From NCBI GenBank assembly GCA_001687465.1, contig LVLI01000437.1:1-58029 (forward strand): a stretch of DNA of 58,029 nucleotides, given 5' to 3'. The notes beneath the pieces were generated by a model, which worked only from the letters and a program-made list of their open reading frames with translations, was not told the origin of the DNA and did no database searches. Shown in pieces: positions 13,192-24,924 of the stretch (within the stretch, counting starts at the first letter, position 1; each line of letters starts with the position of its first letter). Source of the stretch: Halocafeteria seosinensis. Its lineage: Eukaryota > Sar > Bigyra > Bicosoecida. A program made the translations under genes and the position numbers.

Positions 13192-16100
13192 ATGGAAGCT
13201 CTCGGGCGGCTTATCCTTTCCTCCGTGGGACTCGGAGCTGCCTTGTGCATTACGATGACAGCCGATGCCGTCCCTTCCGGTTGCACGTATGAAATCTCAG
13301 TGAACGACCAATGCTGCTACTGCTTCATTGGGACGTACATGGATGTCCAAGTCAACGCGACGAATTTCTGCTGCGATTGCGAAGTAGGTCTAGATTACTA
13401 CCACGATTCCTCCGCTCTCAGCAAGCATGGTATATTTGTTGTTTACGTTTTGCAGCCTGGGACTGTAAATAACGATGCGACATTTCAGAGATACTTTTCG
13501 CGTGCTGAAACCTGCACGAAATGCCCCATCGGAACATTCCAGAAAGACTCTGGCAAGACCGAGTGCAAAACTTGTCCGTTGGGTCGATACTCTGGTGAAG
13601 GTGCTACAGCATGCACGTCATGCGCTCCTGGTCGATTTCAGGATGATAAATTTAAGAGTGGCTGTAAGGAATGCCCTGCTGGCTTTGCAGAAGAATCCTC
13701 TGGTTCTTCGAGTTGTAACATCTGCCCTAAGGGATTTTATGCCAAACCGGAAGCCACAAGTTGCAGGCGGTGTCCAAGAGGATACATTGGCGACACGGAA
13801 GGTTTAGAAGATTGCAAAATATGCGATAAGGGGAAGCATGCGGGACGCCAGGGTTTAACGTCCTGTAGTACCTGCTCCCCGGGTAATTTCGAGGACTCCA
13901 TGGGGGCGGCATGGTGCAATAGATGTCCAGGCGGATACTATCAACCCAACAGTGGCGAAACCACATGCATCCAGGCCGATAAAGGTAATTACGCCAAACG
14001 AGGCGCGCGAAGTCAAACACCATGCCCAATGGGAAGGTATGCAGCGTCCCCCGGTTCGCCTAATTGGCGCTGCGAAGGCCAGGTACAAGCAGGGCGATAC
14101 TCTCAGCAGTCTGGTCTAACGAGTAAAATCGCAGGCAGTCTTTGCCCGGCTGGGCGCTATGGACGTGCAGGGGAGACTGATCCACAGTGTACTGCTGCAT
14201 GCCCTGCTGGGTATTTTTGTAACGCAGGGACTGGTGAGGGAGAGTACGAGGAGTGCGGCGACGTCTCCCTGTATTGTCCCCGTGGTAGCAAGGCTCCTCG
14301 GGAAGTCCCTGAGGGACACTATGCGTCCGGTAAAACGAAGCAGACTCAAGGCCACGCTCACTTATGTCAGCTTGGCCACTACTGCCAAAACTCGGAAATA
14401 TTTAACTGCCCCGAAGGATACTACGGTGGAGAAAGAGGACTGACGGTAGAAACGTGCTCGGGTCCGTGCGATGACGGCTACTATTGCCCAGAAGGTAGCG
14501 AATCGCGAAGGCAAGAAGAATGTGCTCCCCCAGATGCTCCTAATGATGAGCGGACTCTGTACTATTGCCGAAATGGGCTCCGAATGACGTGTGACGATGG
14601 GTTTACTAGCCCGATCCACGGTAATAAAGCTACACGCACACGCTGTCATTCTTGCCCTCATACTCATCGGTGTTTTAAAGGAAGGCGACTCTCTAAAATT
14701 TCTTGGAATGACCGCTATTGTAGATTTCATAACCGCAGAGACACGATGTATGTTCGAGAAGTAGATGTAGACTCAAGCCCCGAGTTGATTGGGGAAAGAC
14801 TATCAGCCGATGTTAGGGTTGCGAACGAGAAGCTGTATTATTGGGTGTCGTCCATCGTGGAAAATGGCAGAACTATTGAGGGTGGAAAGTGCGAAGATGA
14901 TGTTACGGAGAACTCACCGATATCGATGGTGACACTCGTTGACCAAGGTAATACGTTTGGCGAGGGAAACGAAAAGATCCAGCAGTATGATGGAATGCTC
15001 AAGGTCAACAATGGATCTACTCTGCGCTTTGACCAATGTGGACGTTATGATGTACAAGTTGGTATTACTGTGGTTGAGTCTAACGTAAACGAATCGATTC
15101 CGGGTGTGAGCGCTACCTTAACCGAGAAGTGCCGTTTCGAAATGGTGGTAGAGTTTGTTAACTCGCCTCCGCAAAAAGTTGACGGCAAACTCGGTGACAC
15201 CGAAAAGATGGAAGTTTTCCGAGGAACTGGCGTGATGGAATCTTTTGGAGACTCTCTTGCTCCCAAATTTGATGACCCCGATGGGCAAGAGCTCATGTTT
15301 ATGCTAGCTGAAACAGACGGAGAGGGTAACGACGTCGAGCATGATCACCCGTTCACAATTGGTGCCTGTAGTGGACAAATGAAAGTCCGTGACCCGACCA
15401 TGCTGATCGAAATGGAAGAAACAGTGGTCACATTTTTAATTATGGTAACCGATAATGCACCTGATAACCCCGGAGAACTTTTTCAGAAAGTTGAGGTGAC
15501 ATTGATTCAACCGAATCGTGCTCCACAGGTGGCGGATGACCCTCCCGCTCTGTATGTCATAGAAAAATCTCCCGCAGGGACCCCAGTGTACACCGCCCAG
15601 GATCCATCCGGTGTTAATACCACGAGTCTGCTGGATCCTGCCTTTGTAATGGACCCTGATGGCGATGCACTTAATGTCTGGTTGTCACCATGTACGACGG
15701 AAAACTATTGCAATGCCTTCTCACTGTCTCCGGATGGGAACCTCACTGTGAAACATCCCGGATTCCTGTCTTTTGACCGGCCACGAGATCTTGCTCTCTT
15801 CGTCCGAGTAATTTACTCAGATCAAGATGCAGAGCCGGTTGAAACGCTCGTAGAGCTGACTGTTCAAGAGTTGAGATCCGCCCCGTCTATTGAAACTACT
15901 TCATTTTCGTTCGACGAAGACGTGCAAAATGGTACCAGAATCGACACGCTGGCAGCCGTGGATAATGGCGCGACTGATTTCCGATATCATACCAAGTCGA
16001 TCCGCAACAATCGTGGTGAAGAGGAGTCGCGGATTTCAATATTGAGCGATGGAGGTATCGTCGTAATTGACAATTCGTTTAACTCGATCCTTTGTCGTGA

Positions 16101-19100
16101 CGTGCCTTGCGCAAATTGTTCAGATTTTGATCTATGGATTGAGGCGATCGTCACGGCTGAAGTCACCGAGAGGACTGATTCCTTGCCTGGTCCAACTGAA
16201 TCCGCGCCTACAGCGGTCAGGTTTGAAATAGGGCTGGTAAACCAGCCGCCGCGGTACATTGCTCCAGCTCAAGCCGTGACGGTAGAGGAGAATATTGCGA
16301 CAACTGTGGTCGATGTCTCGCGGTTTTTTTGTGACAGAGAGGGTGACAGCATGTTCTTTTCGATCGATCCAGATGCTACCGGTCCTGCAACTCAGTTTTC
16401 TGTGGGCAACGATGGGAATCTTGAACTTGAGGAGGCATTAGACTACGAACGCTTCCAAGTTGTCAATATTCCAGTTGTGGTACAAGATATTGGATCTTCG
16501 GAATCTCAAGAAACAACCCTCGATATTTACGTCGTGGACGTGCCGGAACCTGGGACTGTTCATCCGGAGGAGATGCAGGTGCAAGAACTCTACGAAGGGC
16601 AGGTTGGCAACATCAATGTAACTGACCCTGATATCTACGCCGGAACCAATAAGTGGCTGTCTTCAGAACCCTCGAAATACAAGATCCAACAGAAAACATT
16701 ATCGGACAAGTTCGTTTTGGAAGAAAATGGAACAGTATATGTCGCTCCAGGATATATCCCTGATTTTGAGGATATCGCGACAGGAAGGGGGGACCAAGCA
16801 CTGCTATCGCTCCAATATTCTGTGATCGATACTGTGAATGAGGTGTCAGCTGAACACACTCTGGACATTCGTATTCTGGACGTCGCCGAAGCTCCTTTTT
16901 TCGAACCTCGGGAACAAAAGTTCTCAATTTCGATTACATCCGAACCTGGGGATACACTTGGTACAGTCGAAGCTCTAACTCAAGACTTTGATGATCCCAC
17001 CTCGGTATTCCTGACAAGTGGCCCCTATCTGAAGGAAGGTGCTTCAAGGAAACCGTTCTCCCTTACACTCCGCGAAAATGGACAACTGTTGGTTGAGCCT
17101 GGAGTGCCCATAGACCTTAACAGCTCCGATGTGGACTCAGAGTATGAAATCCGTGTGCGCGCTGTTGACAGTCAAGGCTTGGAGGTAAATGGGACGCATC
17201 GAATTAAAGTCACGAATTCGCAAGCGAATCCTTTTTGGGAGGAACCAAACGCATTTACAGAAGATGGTGACGGGAAAATTGTCCGATACATAGATGAACA
17301 CCATAGTGGAAAATACAACCACCTTAATCTGCTGTGTAAGGACCCTAATGAGCGAGAGGTGCGATATCAGATATTATCGATGGATCCACGGGTGTATGGT
17401 GACATCCTTAAGTTTAATCGATTCGATGGAACATTGAGTGTTTCGGAACCGGAACTCTTGGATTACGAGACTCTCAAAAACGATGGACACACGACGGTCT
17501 CCATTCGTTTGACTTGTCTTGATGACTTTAACGCGCAAGCAGACTTGTCTGGGATGCTCGAAATGCGTGTGAACAACGTCCCGGAGCCTCCACAATTTCT
17601 TTCGGACAGTTCTTTGCTCGAATTTTCCGTGCACGAAGACGCACTTGAAGGCCTTGTGCTTGGGGAGGTTTCAGCCTCTGATGAAGACTTTGAAAGCGCG
17701 TCAAACTTTTCGTTTACCATTGTGCCGGAATCGTCTGTCCCGTTCACAGTGACAGAACCAACATTTGCTGAAGATGGACATGTTGGCCGGGTTAACCTTA
17801 CAGTAGACGGTGAACTGGATTACGCCAAAACTTCTTCACACACGTTTCGGATCAGAGTAATGGATGAAGGAGGAAAAACAGCTGAGATTCCCGTCCACGT
17901 GTCGATAGTGTTTGTTAATACGCCCCCCGAATTTTTGCGAAAGACCTACGAGATTTCAGCTCCTGAAAGCGCGACGAACGAAGATGTTTTAGCCACAATT
18001 GAAGATTTCCCTTTTAACGATAGGTATCTTGATCCGACTCACACTCTGAAGGTCATTTGGGCTGATTCTCCTGGATTGCTGACCGTTGTATCTAATAATG
18101 AGCTACGGGTAGCATCTGGTCGGTCGTTAAATTACGAGCAAATTTGGTACCACAAGTTTGCTATACGTGTTGAGGATGCTGGTGGTCTTCATGACGATGC
18201 CAACGTCACCCTGTTTGTCAAGAACGTCAATGACATGGGTCTTCAGCAGGCAAGTGGCGGGCCGCACTCGACAAAGGGTGGGTCGATAATCACTATTCAA
18301 GGTGCCGATTTAGGGCCCGTTTGGCGGCCAGCAACAATTAACGCCACTATCAGGGCTCCCGGCGGACACATGGTTCTCTTCAGTCAGTGCTCGCGAGGGC
18401 AGGAAGAAGACGGTTGGAACAACAAGAACATCGATTGCGAGGTACCATCGGGTGTAGGTGCCAGCCTTATCTGGACCGTGCACATTGATGAAGACTCTAC
18501 AGAAGCGCCATTTACAACACAATTTTTCGCGCCAGAGATTACCTCGCTTCAACACTGGCCAGAAAGTGCGTCGACAAGCGGTGGGGAACAGTTTCGCATC
18601 GAAGGCAAAAACTTCGGTCCCAAGCAATTGCCCTCGGCAAACGGACAGTACATTGCTAACCCAGTTGCAATTAGCTACGAAAGCTTGGAGGATTTTCGAG
18701 TGGGCACCTTGCAAGCATCGGATTGTGAAGTCATAAAAGAGGATGAGGAAATCCAGTGTACGACAATTGAGGGCGCAGGTTCTGAATTACGCTTCCGGGC
18801 CACAATAGGTACTCTCAATAGTGGCTGGCAGCAACGTTCGCCTTGGAAAGAAACGAATAAGGGGTACCAGCATCCTTCTGTAGATTCAGTTGTGCCATTA
18901 AGCTTCAATTTTCCCACCGATGGCTTACCCAGAGCTCTTCGAGTAGATGGACGAAACTTTGGTCCCTCCGACAACTTGATCACGGCCAAGATAGAAAATG
19001 AGCAATTTGAGTGGTCTCTCCCATGCAGTCGAAGCAATCATACAGTGCTGATATGTGATCTTCCGGAAGGTCTCGGTAGAGAATTGAGGGTCCGCGTAAC

Positions 19101-22100
19101 TGTGGCCAAACAGATTTCGTCAATAGAGGGAGATGATGATACGATTTCCTATGATCCACCACAACTAGGTGAAGTAGTCGATGTAGTCGGTAAACCCCCT
19201 CAGGATCTTAATACCGAGGGTAATGAGCTTGTCATCTTGATAGGCGAGAACTACGGCCCTGTCATCGAAAATGCGGTCACAAATGTGATTTCTGTACGAT
19301 ATGGAGAGTCTCTGGAATACCAAGCCAAGGACTGCTTTGTCTCAGTGCCTCATGCACAGATCCGATGCATTACAGTAGAAGGAATCGGCAAAAATCACAG
19401 TTGGCAAGTAGAAGCTGGCGGACAACAGTCTAATATACTACTGGATGTCAGCAACTACCATCCGCCTGTTGTGGCGACATATTCCAGACCGAATAGCAAC
19501 GTCATTGGAGTGAACGATTTGAAGACCCCTGGGAATGAGACTGTGGTTATCCATGGTCGGTATTTTGGGCCTGCGGATACTGAAATTGATTTTGCGAAGT
19601 ATGGTGATGACAACGTCACCTTTTTTGCTCAACAATGCGATGTATTGGACCATACAGTTATGCACTGTATGAGTGATGCGGGTGCAGGTGAGGGTCATTT
19701 TTGGGAGATTCAAATTGGGGGGCAGTCTTCCGAGATAGCTACGACTGCTTACAAGGAACCTAGTATTAGTTACTTCGAAGGACATGATGGGTCGGATCCC
19801 CAGCGCTTGCGTACTACAGGGAATGAATGGATAGACATTGTTGGGGAAAATTTCGGGCCAAGGACTGCGTATCTGGAATCGGTTACATATGGTCCAAGGG
19901 GAGATGAGCATAGTGCCACAAGCTGTACGGTACACTCGCACCAGCGTATCCGTTGCCAGACTGCCCCAGCGCATGGACAGCTTCATAAGTGGCGAGTGGT
20001 GATTGCAGGTCAGCGCAGCAAATTAAGTGAGACAACTACCTCGTACGCACCTCCAGTGATATACTCAATTTTCCCGGATCACGGTCCTACCGGATTTGAC
20101 AAGTCTAGAGGAGTCATGCCGACTTTGAAGATAAATGGCACTGATTTGGGCGAAAACCTAGTACAGCGTATCCCCATTAAGATCCGCATGGATACGGATG
20201 GCCGGCTTCGGAAACTGAAAGAACTGGAAGAAATAGTAGAAGACAGTGACGACGTGTTGAGCAGAGTTCTTGCTCGTCAGCAAGAAGATCCTTCCACGTG
20301 GATGGATGATATTGGCGCTCTGGGATTTCCGCCCTCGACTATGGAGCAGTGGCTGGATGACATCGTTTCCATTGACGTAGGCATTACCGAGATCGAGCCT
20401 ATTGAAGGCGGTGCCCCATATGAACAACAAATCTCGGTTGCATTACCCTCTGGATTTGGAACTAACCGCCCACTGTTTGTTAGCGTGGGCGGTACGTTCT
20501 CTTTGCCTGTGCAGTTCGACTACGACCCACCCTCTATCGAGGGGATTTCGCCGTCAATTGAAGGTGACACCGTTTTGCTTACTATCTATGGTTCCAACTT
20601 CTGTGGCGGAAGCTCTTGCGTCGGACCTTCGTGCTGCGGGCTACTACGCGTTGACGGTGTCCCTAGAGAAGTGGAGCCTGAGAACTATTTCCATGATGAA
20701 ATCCGTGAAAGGGTACCAAGTAGCATGCTCGTATTTACGCCACGTGGACGACCAACTGGAACAGTGCAGGTTTCTGTCCTACATCAGTCTCAGTCGACGA
20801 ACATAAAGCCGTTCAAGGATCCCTTGCCTGAAATACCAAGGCAAGAAGGCCGTGTTAAGCTTAATGGATTTGCCACGGAGGGATCGGAAGACTTCAAACT
20901 TGTAGATGTGAAAGAAGTCCAAGAAAGCCACACTGCAGAGCAAGTAAGCGTGACTATTGGGGGAGAACCCTGTACTTCTTTTCAGGTCGACCAAACAGTA
21001 TTTGAAGAATCGACTCAGACGTGGCGCGGAAATATCTCATGCATTACCCCACCACACATGGGAAACGATCTTCTCGTCTCCATTACAGTAGACGGGACAG
21101 AGGCTCCTAATTCGGATGTTACTGTGGATTACGCTTCTCCCACAATCTGTTCTGTTGACTTTAATGACACAACACCGAACGCTGTAGTGTTTTCTCGAGA
21201 AACGGACGAATGCTCAGATGTTTTCTCCCGTCGAGGGCGTGCCTTAGACGACTCTAAAAAGGAACGGCTCCCCACAACTGGAGCTGTTCTTCTTATCAAG
21301 GGGGATAATTTGGGATCGTCAGAATTGCCATTTGATCAGGAGCCGTTCCTCTCCATTGAAAGCCTTCAAGAAGCTACGAAGCCGGAGCTGCATGATCACC
21401 ATCTGTTGCGAGTGCGCATACCCCCCGGTGCTGGTGCAGATCGCCGGGCTGAGTTCTTCGTGTCCGACTTTAGATCATCGGGTTCACCTCCTCCGTCATT
21501 TACTTTTGATTATATGGTACCACGGATAGACGAAATAGTGCCGAGGGAGCTTCCCACAAATCCAACCCCGGCAGATCGAATGTTTATCTTCGGCGCAAAT
21601 TTTGGCCCACCTACAGGAACATATAGGGCGGAATCTAGCGACGCATACTGCCCTGACGTCCTCGTTGAGTTGGATACAGACCACGATGGTGCCTATGATG
21701 CCACTTGTGACGTACTTGGCTCCAACCATAGCGTAATAGAGTGCCAGCCTCCAGAAGGTCAAGGGAACAAAATCCTCTTGCGGGTGAGTGTTGATGACCA
21801 AAGACCGGAGTCGCCAGCTGTCCTTAGCTACAAATCCCCGTCGGTAGAATTGATGGATCCTGCCTCTGGCCCCACCAGCGGGAAAATTGGCGATGGAGAA
21901 CCCGTAAACATAACGATTACAGGTACCAATTTCGGTAGGAGGGGTCATATTCAGTTTGGCGAACAAGTGGTACCGCCGCTGAAGTACAATCATGAGGAGA
22001 TCGTATTCCGTCTTCCAGATGGATTTGGCGAAGGTCTGTCGGTGTTTGTAATTCCTGATGGCTGGAATCCTAAAAATGCTGGTGCAAGCAAGCGTATGTC

Positions 22101-24924
22101 ATTTTCATACGACCCACCTCTGGTTGAAAGCGTTGTTCGTGTAAGTGGTGGCGACCAACCCAAAGACTGCGCGCCCTTTGAGCGCTGTATTACGATTGGC
22201 AACAACACGGAATGCGTCTTCGAGTACCCAGATTGCTTGCCCACCACAGGAAAGGTCAGAATAATGGCTATCGGAAAGAACTTTGGGCCAAATGGGGAGG
22301 TGCCATCTGTTAGACTCTTCATTGAAGGGCATGAGAGTGTTGAGGAGGAAGACTCCAGTTCTAACCCTCACACGAAAAGATTCTTTAAGCTTCCACCTGG
22401 TATTGGCGAAAACCTGCTTACGCGTATATGCGTATCTGGAGCGCCACAGAAGCAAACCAACGAAGATTGCTCTGAAGGACGCCTTTCTGAACCCCATCTC
22501 AACAGTTCTGCGCTCTTGTCCTATGATCCTCCTAGAATTAATTCTATCATGCCGAACAATCCGGATGCTACTGGAGAAGAGCTTGAGTTCTTTGGCGCAA
22601 ATTTCGGGCCGGTGGGAACGGAGTTGACAATAAGGCTTCAAAACGTAACCTGTTTAAACCCGCGTATCAAGCGTGGCCATTCAGCTTTAACATGTCAAAT
22701 GCAACCCGATGTTGTTGGCGCGAAGCGAATAGACATGACCATAGGGGATCGTGAAAAAGCTTTTCCCCAATGGCTTGAATTGGTCATTTCAGAATGCAAG
22801 CGTGGGTACTATGGTTTACAAGGAGAAATCTGTCTGAACTGTGAGGAGGAAGAACCGGGTGCTGTGTGCCCAGGAGGAGAGAGATACTTCGACTTGATTT
22901 ATGCAGAAGAAGAATGGTGGCGTACCAATGACTCTACCCCTTCCGAGCGATGCCATCCGAAAAGGCAGTCGCGAGAACGTTGCCCGGTCTTTTTACCGTG
23001 TGAACCGAATCGTGCTTGTACTGGAAACAATACATGCGCTAAGGAGTACACTGGATTCCGCTGCAGCGACTGCGCTGATGGATACTTTAGGATTGCCGGT
23101 CTCTGTCAATCCTGCCCCGACCATGCTTGGTTGTTGGCGGTAATGCTCGGAGTTGGAGTTATAGGAGTTTCAGTTGGTGGTTACATCATTAACTCCAAAG
23201 GCGTTCGACTCGCGGCATTCACCATAGGGATCGACTACTTTCAGGTATTGGCCTTGTTTGCAAGAACACGAGTAAGATGGCCTGAGGTAATGGAGCGAAC
23301 TCTTCAGGCTCTATCGTTCTTTAACCTTAACCTTGAGCTGGCCGCACCGTCTTGTTGGATGTCGCCGCCGCCAACATTTGAGGTTAAGTGGATGGCAACA
23401 ATGGCAGTACCTCTCCTTGCGTTTGGCCTTTTAAGTTTGATATATGTGTTGCACTATTTTTACAAACTGTGTATTCTGAGACGAGAGGCACATTTGCGCC
23501 ATACCCATATAAACTCCATAATTGCTACTTCGGTGACAATTATGTACGTTTTATACCTCTTCTTGGCCAGACGGACTTTGGATATTTTCAATTGTGCACC
23601 GACGGATCCTCCTGATGGCAATCTCTACATGGCAGGTAGAACGGATATTGTGTGTTGGGAGAGCCCGGTACATGTTAACCTCCTTGCACCTTTAGCAAGC
23701 ATTGGTTTGGTCGTATACGTCTCGGCCTTTCCTCTTGGTGCCATCATGTTGCTTAAGCGGAACAAAGAGAGGGTGAAACATGATCAAATTCTTCGTGCAC
23801 ATGGTTACGGTAACAGCAGCCGGACTAACCCCAACTATGTCTTCCGGCGGCGCTTTCAACGCCTTTATCATTTGTTCAAACCTGGAAAGTGGTATTGGGT
23901 ATTAGTTATCCTACTGCGGAAGTTCTTGATAGCTTTAACTGCTCTGATGTTCAGGTCGTCGCCCATTTACCAACTCGCGATGACGTTATTGGTAATATTT
24001 GCTTCGTATGTACTTCAAGTTAGGAATCAGCCGTACATGGCTAGCAAAGACTTTTATGACATAGTCAAACATCACAACCAGCGTGTTAAGGAAGGCGACA
24101 AGCTGCACATGATGATTCAGAGTACGATTGATGAAACTAAATCGCAGAATATGAAGGAAACTCAGAAGAATTTCGGCTGGGAGGCACAGCGAGCAAGAAT
24201 GCAAGAAAAACGAGACGATTACCAAATCTCAGAGAAAGTAATCACTTACTTGACTGACTTTAATACTGTGGAAGCAATTTTGCTGTCCTGCGCCATTGTT
24301 GTCAACTTGTTTGGTATCATGTTTTTATCCACGCGGTTTGACGAAGAATCAATGGAGCATTACCGCGGGGACTTCGAAACCCTTGGTATTCTTGCTATGT
24401 TAGTTGTGGTTCTTAGCGTGGTCTACTTTGCTTTCGTTTTCGTGTTCGAGATCCTGTCAACGTTCTATCCAAACACGGCCTTAAGATGTGCTGCCGGTTG
24501 CTCTTGTGGCGGATCCGCAGTGCGGGCTCGTGCAACCAGTAAAGGGGCCAACGTGAAAAGAGATCGCCAGACTCGAGGAATTTCGTTGGCAGATTCAAGG
24601 GCCTCTTTTACAGCATACAATAACCCTCTTTCGGGAGAAAACAAGGATGAAAAGAAGGAGCAGCACAACGACCCGGCTACCGTTAGAGAATTGGAGAAAG
24701 CGGTGGAAGAGGTACAGGAAGAAATCGCTGCACTAAAAAGGAAACCATCAGTGCGCTCTGGAAAAAGTCAGTACTCGGTATACATGGCGCAGAAAGCAAA
24801 GCGTCAATTTGGACAGAAACAAGCGAGCGGGCGTTCCGTACGAACCTCCTCCACCAGCAGAACTTCCAACCCATTGCATGGTACTTCCACTTCCACCTCA
24901 AACAGCAGTAGCGGTGAAGCTTAA
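13192..24924 (+). CDS. Giant receptor-like membrane protein GR2
   Basis: Exons 13192-13383 and 13456-24924 give 3886 aa. The 72-nt intron (GTAGGT...TTGCAG) is a multiple of three and has no stop, so a naive ORF reads through it. Its position matches the introns of GR1 and GR3 exactly, just after the CCDCE of the first Cys module. In-frame ATGs also exist at 13135, 13156 and 13162; 13192 aligns best with the paralogues. Order: signal peptide, CCxC module, GCC2/GCC3 repeats to about residue 483, cadherin-like repeats about 633-1660, IPT/TIG repeats about 1660-3177, EGF-like module about 3250-3290, eight or nine membrane helices about 3288-3736, coiled-coil tail with AKRQFGQ and a Ser/Thr-rich end. 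The membrane core is nearly identical to GR1. The last 14 codons lie in a 161-bp tandem duplication. Confidence 0.88.
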   Translation: MEALGRLILSSVGLGAALCITMTADAVPSGCTYEISVNDQCCYCFIGTYMDVQVNATNFCCDCEVGLDYYHDSSALSKHGIFVVYVLQPGTVNNDATFQRYFSRAETCTKCPIGTFQKDSGKTECKTCPLGRYSGEGATACTSCAPGRFQDDKFKSGCKECPAGFAEESSGSSSCNICPKGFYAKPEATSCRRCPRGYIGDTEGLEDCKICDKGKHAGRQGLTSCSTCSPGNFEDSMGAAWCNRCPGGYYQPNSGETTCIQADKGNYAKRGARSQTPCPMGRYAASPGSPNWRCEGQVQAGRYSQQSGLTSKIAGSLCPAGRYGRAGETDPQCTAACPAGYFCNAGTGEGEYEECGDVSLYCPRGSKAPREVPEGHYASGKTKQTQGHAHLCQLGHYCQNSEIFNCPEGYYGGERGLTVETCSGPCDDGYYCPEGSESRRQEECAPPDAPNDERTLYYCRNGLRMTCDDGFTSPIHGNKATRTRCHSCPHTHRCFKGRRLSKISWNDRYCRFHNRRDTMYVREVDVDSSPELIGERLSADVRVANEKLYYWVSSIVENGRTIEGGKCEDDVTENSPISMVTLVDQGNTFGEGNEKIQQYDGMLKVNNGSTLRFDQCGRYDVQVGITVVESNVNESIPGVSATLTEKCRFEMVVEFVNSPPQKVDGKLGDTEKMEVFRGTGVMESFGDSLAPKFDDPDGQELMFMLAETDGEGNDVEHDHPFTIGACSGQMKVRDPTMLIEMEETVVTFLIMVTDNAPDNPGELFQKVEVTLIQPNRAPQVADDPPALYVIEKSPAGTPVYTAQDPSGVNTTSLLDPAFVMDPDGDALNVWLSPCTTENYCNAFSLSPDGNLTVKHPGFLSFDRPRDLALFVRVIYSDQDAEPVETLVELTVQELRSAPSIETTSFSFDEDVQNGTRIDTLAAVDNGATDFRYHTKSIRNNRGEEESRISILSDGGIVVIDNSFNSILCRDVPCANCSDFDLWIEAIVTAEVTERTDSLPGPTESAPTAVRFEIGLVNQPPRYIAPAQAVTVEENIATTVVDVSRFFCDREGDSMFFSIDPDATGPATQFSVGNDGNLELEEALDYERFQVVNIPVVVQDIGSSESQETTLDIYVVDVPEPGTVHPEEMQVQELYEGQVGNINVTDPDIYAGTNKWLSSEPSKYKIQQKTLSDKFVLEENGTVYVAPGYIPDFEDIATGRGDQALLSLQYSVIDTVNEVSAEHTLDIRILDVAEAPFFEPREQKFSISITSEPGDTLGTVEALTQDFDDPTSVFLTSGPYLKEGASRKPFSLTLRENGQLLVEPGVPIDLNSSDVDSEYEIRVRAVDSQGLEVNGTHRIKVTNSQANPFWEEPNAFTEDGDGKIVRYIDEHHSGKYNHLNLLCKDPNEREVRYQILSMDPRVYGDILKFNRFDGTLSVSEPELLDYETLKNDGHTTVSIRLTCLDDFNAQADLSGMLEMRVNNVPEPPQFLSDSSLLEFSVHEDALEGLVLGEVSASDEDFESASNFSFTIVPESSVPFTVTEPTFAEDGHVGRVNLTVDGELDYAKTSSHTFRIRVMDEGGKTAEIPVHVSIVFVNTPPEFLRKTYEISAPESATNEDVLATIEDFPFNDRYLDPTHTLKVIWADSPGLLTVVSNNELRVASGRSLNYEQIWYHKFAIRVEDAGGLHDDANVTLFVKNVNDMGLQQASGGPHSTKGGSIITIQGADLGPVWRPATINATIRAPGGHMVLFSQCSRGQEEDGWNNKNIDCEVPSGVGASLIWTVHIDEDSTEAPFTTQFFAPEITSLQHWPESASTSGGEQFRIEGKNFGPKQLPSANGQYIANPVAISYESLEDFRVGTLQASDCEVIKEDEEIQCTTIEGAGSELRFRATIGTLNSGWQQRSPWKETNKGYQHPSVDSVVPLSFNFPTDGLPRALRVDGRNFGPSDNLITAKIENEQFEWSLPCSRSNHTVLICDLPEGLGRELRVRVTVAKQISSIEGDDDTISYDPPQLGEVVDVVGKPPQDLNTEGNELVILIGENYGPVIENAVTNVISVRYGESLEYQAKDCFVSVPHAQIRCITVEGIGKNHSWQVEAGGQQSNILLDVSNYHPPVVATYSRPNSNVIGVNDLKTPGNETVVIHGRYFGPADTEIDFAKYGDDNVTFFAQQCDVLDHTVMHCMSDAGAGEGHFWEIQIGGQSSEIATTAYKEPSISYFEGHDGSDPQRLRTTGNEWIDIVGENFGPRTAYLESVTYGPRGDEHSATSCTVHSHQRIRCQTAPAHGQLHKWRVVIAGQRSKLSETTTSYAPPVIYSIFPDHGPTGFDKSRGVMPTLKINGTDLGENLVQRIPIKIRMDTDGRLRKLKELEEIVEDSDDVLSRVLARQQEDPSTWMDDIGALGFPPSTMEQWLDDIVSIDVGITEIEPIEGGAPYEQQISVALPSGFGTNRPLFVSVGGTFSLPVQFDYDPPSIEGISPSIEGDTVLLTIYGSNFCGGSSCVGPSCCGLLRVDGVPREVEPENYFHDEIRERVPSSMLVFTPRGRPTGTVQVSVLHQSQSTNIKPFKDPLPEIPRQEGRVKLNGFATEGSEDFKLVDVKEVQESHTAEQVSVTIGGEPCTSFQVDQTVFEESTQTWRGNISCITPPHMGNDLLVSITVDGTEAPNSDVTVDYASPTICSVDFNDTTPNAVVFSRETDECSDVFSRRGRALDDSKKERLPTTGAVLLIKGDNLGSSELPFDQEPFLSIESLQEATKPELHDHHLLRVRIPPGAGADRRAEFFVSDFRSSGSPPPSFTFDYMVPRIDEIVPRELPTNPTPADRMFIFGANFGPPTGTYRAESSDAYCPDVLVELDTDHDGAYDATCDVLGSNHSVIECQPPEGQGNKILLRVSVDDQRPESPAVLSYKSPSVELMDPASGPTSGKIGDGEPVNITITGTNFGRRGHIQFGEQVVPPLKYNHEEIVFRLPDGFGEGLSVFVIPDGWNPKNAGASKRMSFSYDPPLVESVVRVSGGDQPKDCAPFERCITIGNNTECVFEYPDCLPTTGKVRIMAIGKNFGPNGEVPSVRLFIEGHESVEEEDSSSNPHTKRFFKLPPGIGENLLTRICVSGAPQKQTNEDCSEGRLSEPHLNSSALLSYDPPRINSIMPNNPDATGEELEFFGANFGPVGTELTIRLQNVTCLNPRIKRGHSALTCQMQPDVVGAKRIDMTIGDREKAFPQWLELVISECKRGYYGLQGEICLNCEEEEPGAVCPGGERYFDLIYAEEEWWRTNDSTPSERCHPKRQSRERCPVFLPCEPNRACTGNNTCAKEYTGFRCSDCADGYFRIAGLCQSCPDHAWLLAVMLGVGVIGVSVGGYIINSKGVRLAAFTIGIDYFQVLALFARTRVRWPEVMERTLQALSFFNLNLELAAPSCWMSPPPTFEVKWMATMAVPLLAFGLLSLIYVLHYFYKLCILRREAHLRHTHINSIIATSVTIMYVLYLFLARRTLDIFNCAPTDPPDGNLYMAGRTDIVCWESPVHVNLLAPLASIGLVVYVSAFPLGAIMLLKRNKERVKHDQILRAHGYGNSSRTNPNYVFRRRFQRLYHLFKPGKWYWVLVILLRKFLIALTALMFRSSPIYQLAMTLLVIFASYVLQVRNQPYMASKDFYDIVKHHNQRVKEGDKLHMMIQSTIDETKSQNMKETQKNFGWEAQRARMQEKRDDYQISEKVITYLTDFNTVEAILLSCAIVVNLFGIMFLSTRFDEESMEHYRGDFETLGILAMLVVVLSVVYFAFVFVFEILSTFYPNTALRCAAGCSCGGSAVRARATSKGANVKRDRQTRGISLADSRASFTAYNNPLSGENKDEKKEQHNDPATVRELEKAVEEVQEEIAALKRKPSVRSGKSQYSVYMAQKAKRQFGQKQASGRSVRTSSTSRTSNPLHGTSTSTSNSSSGEA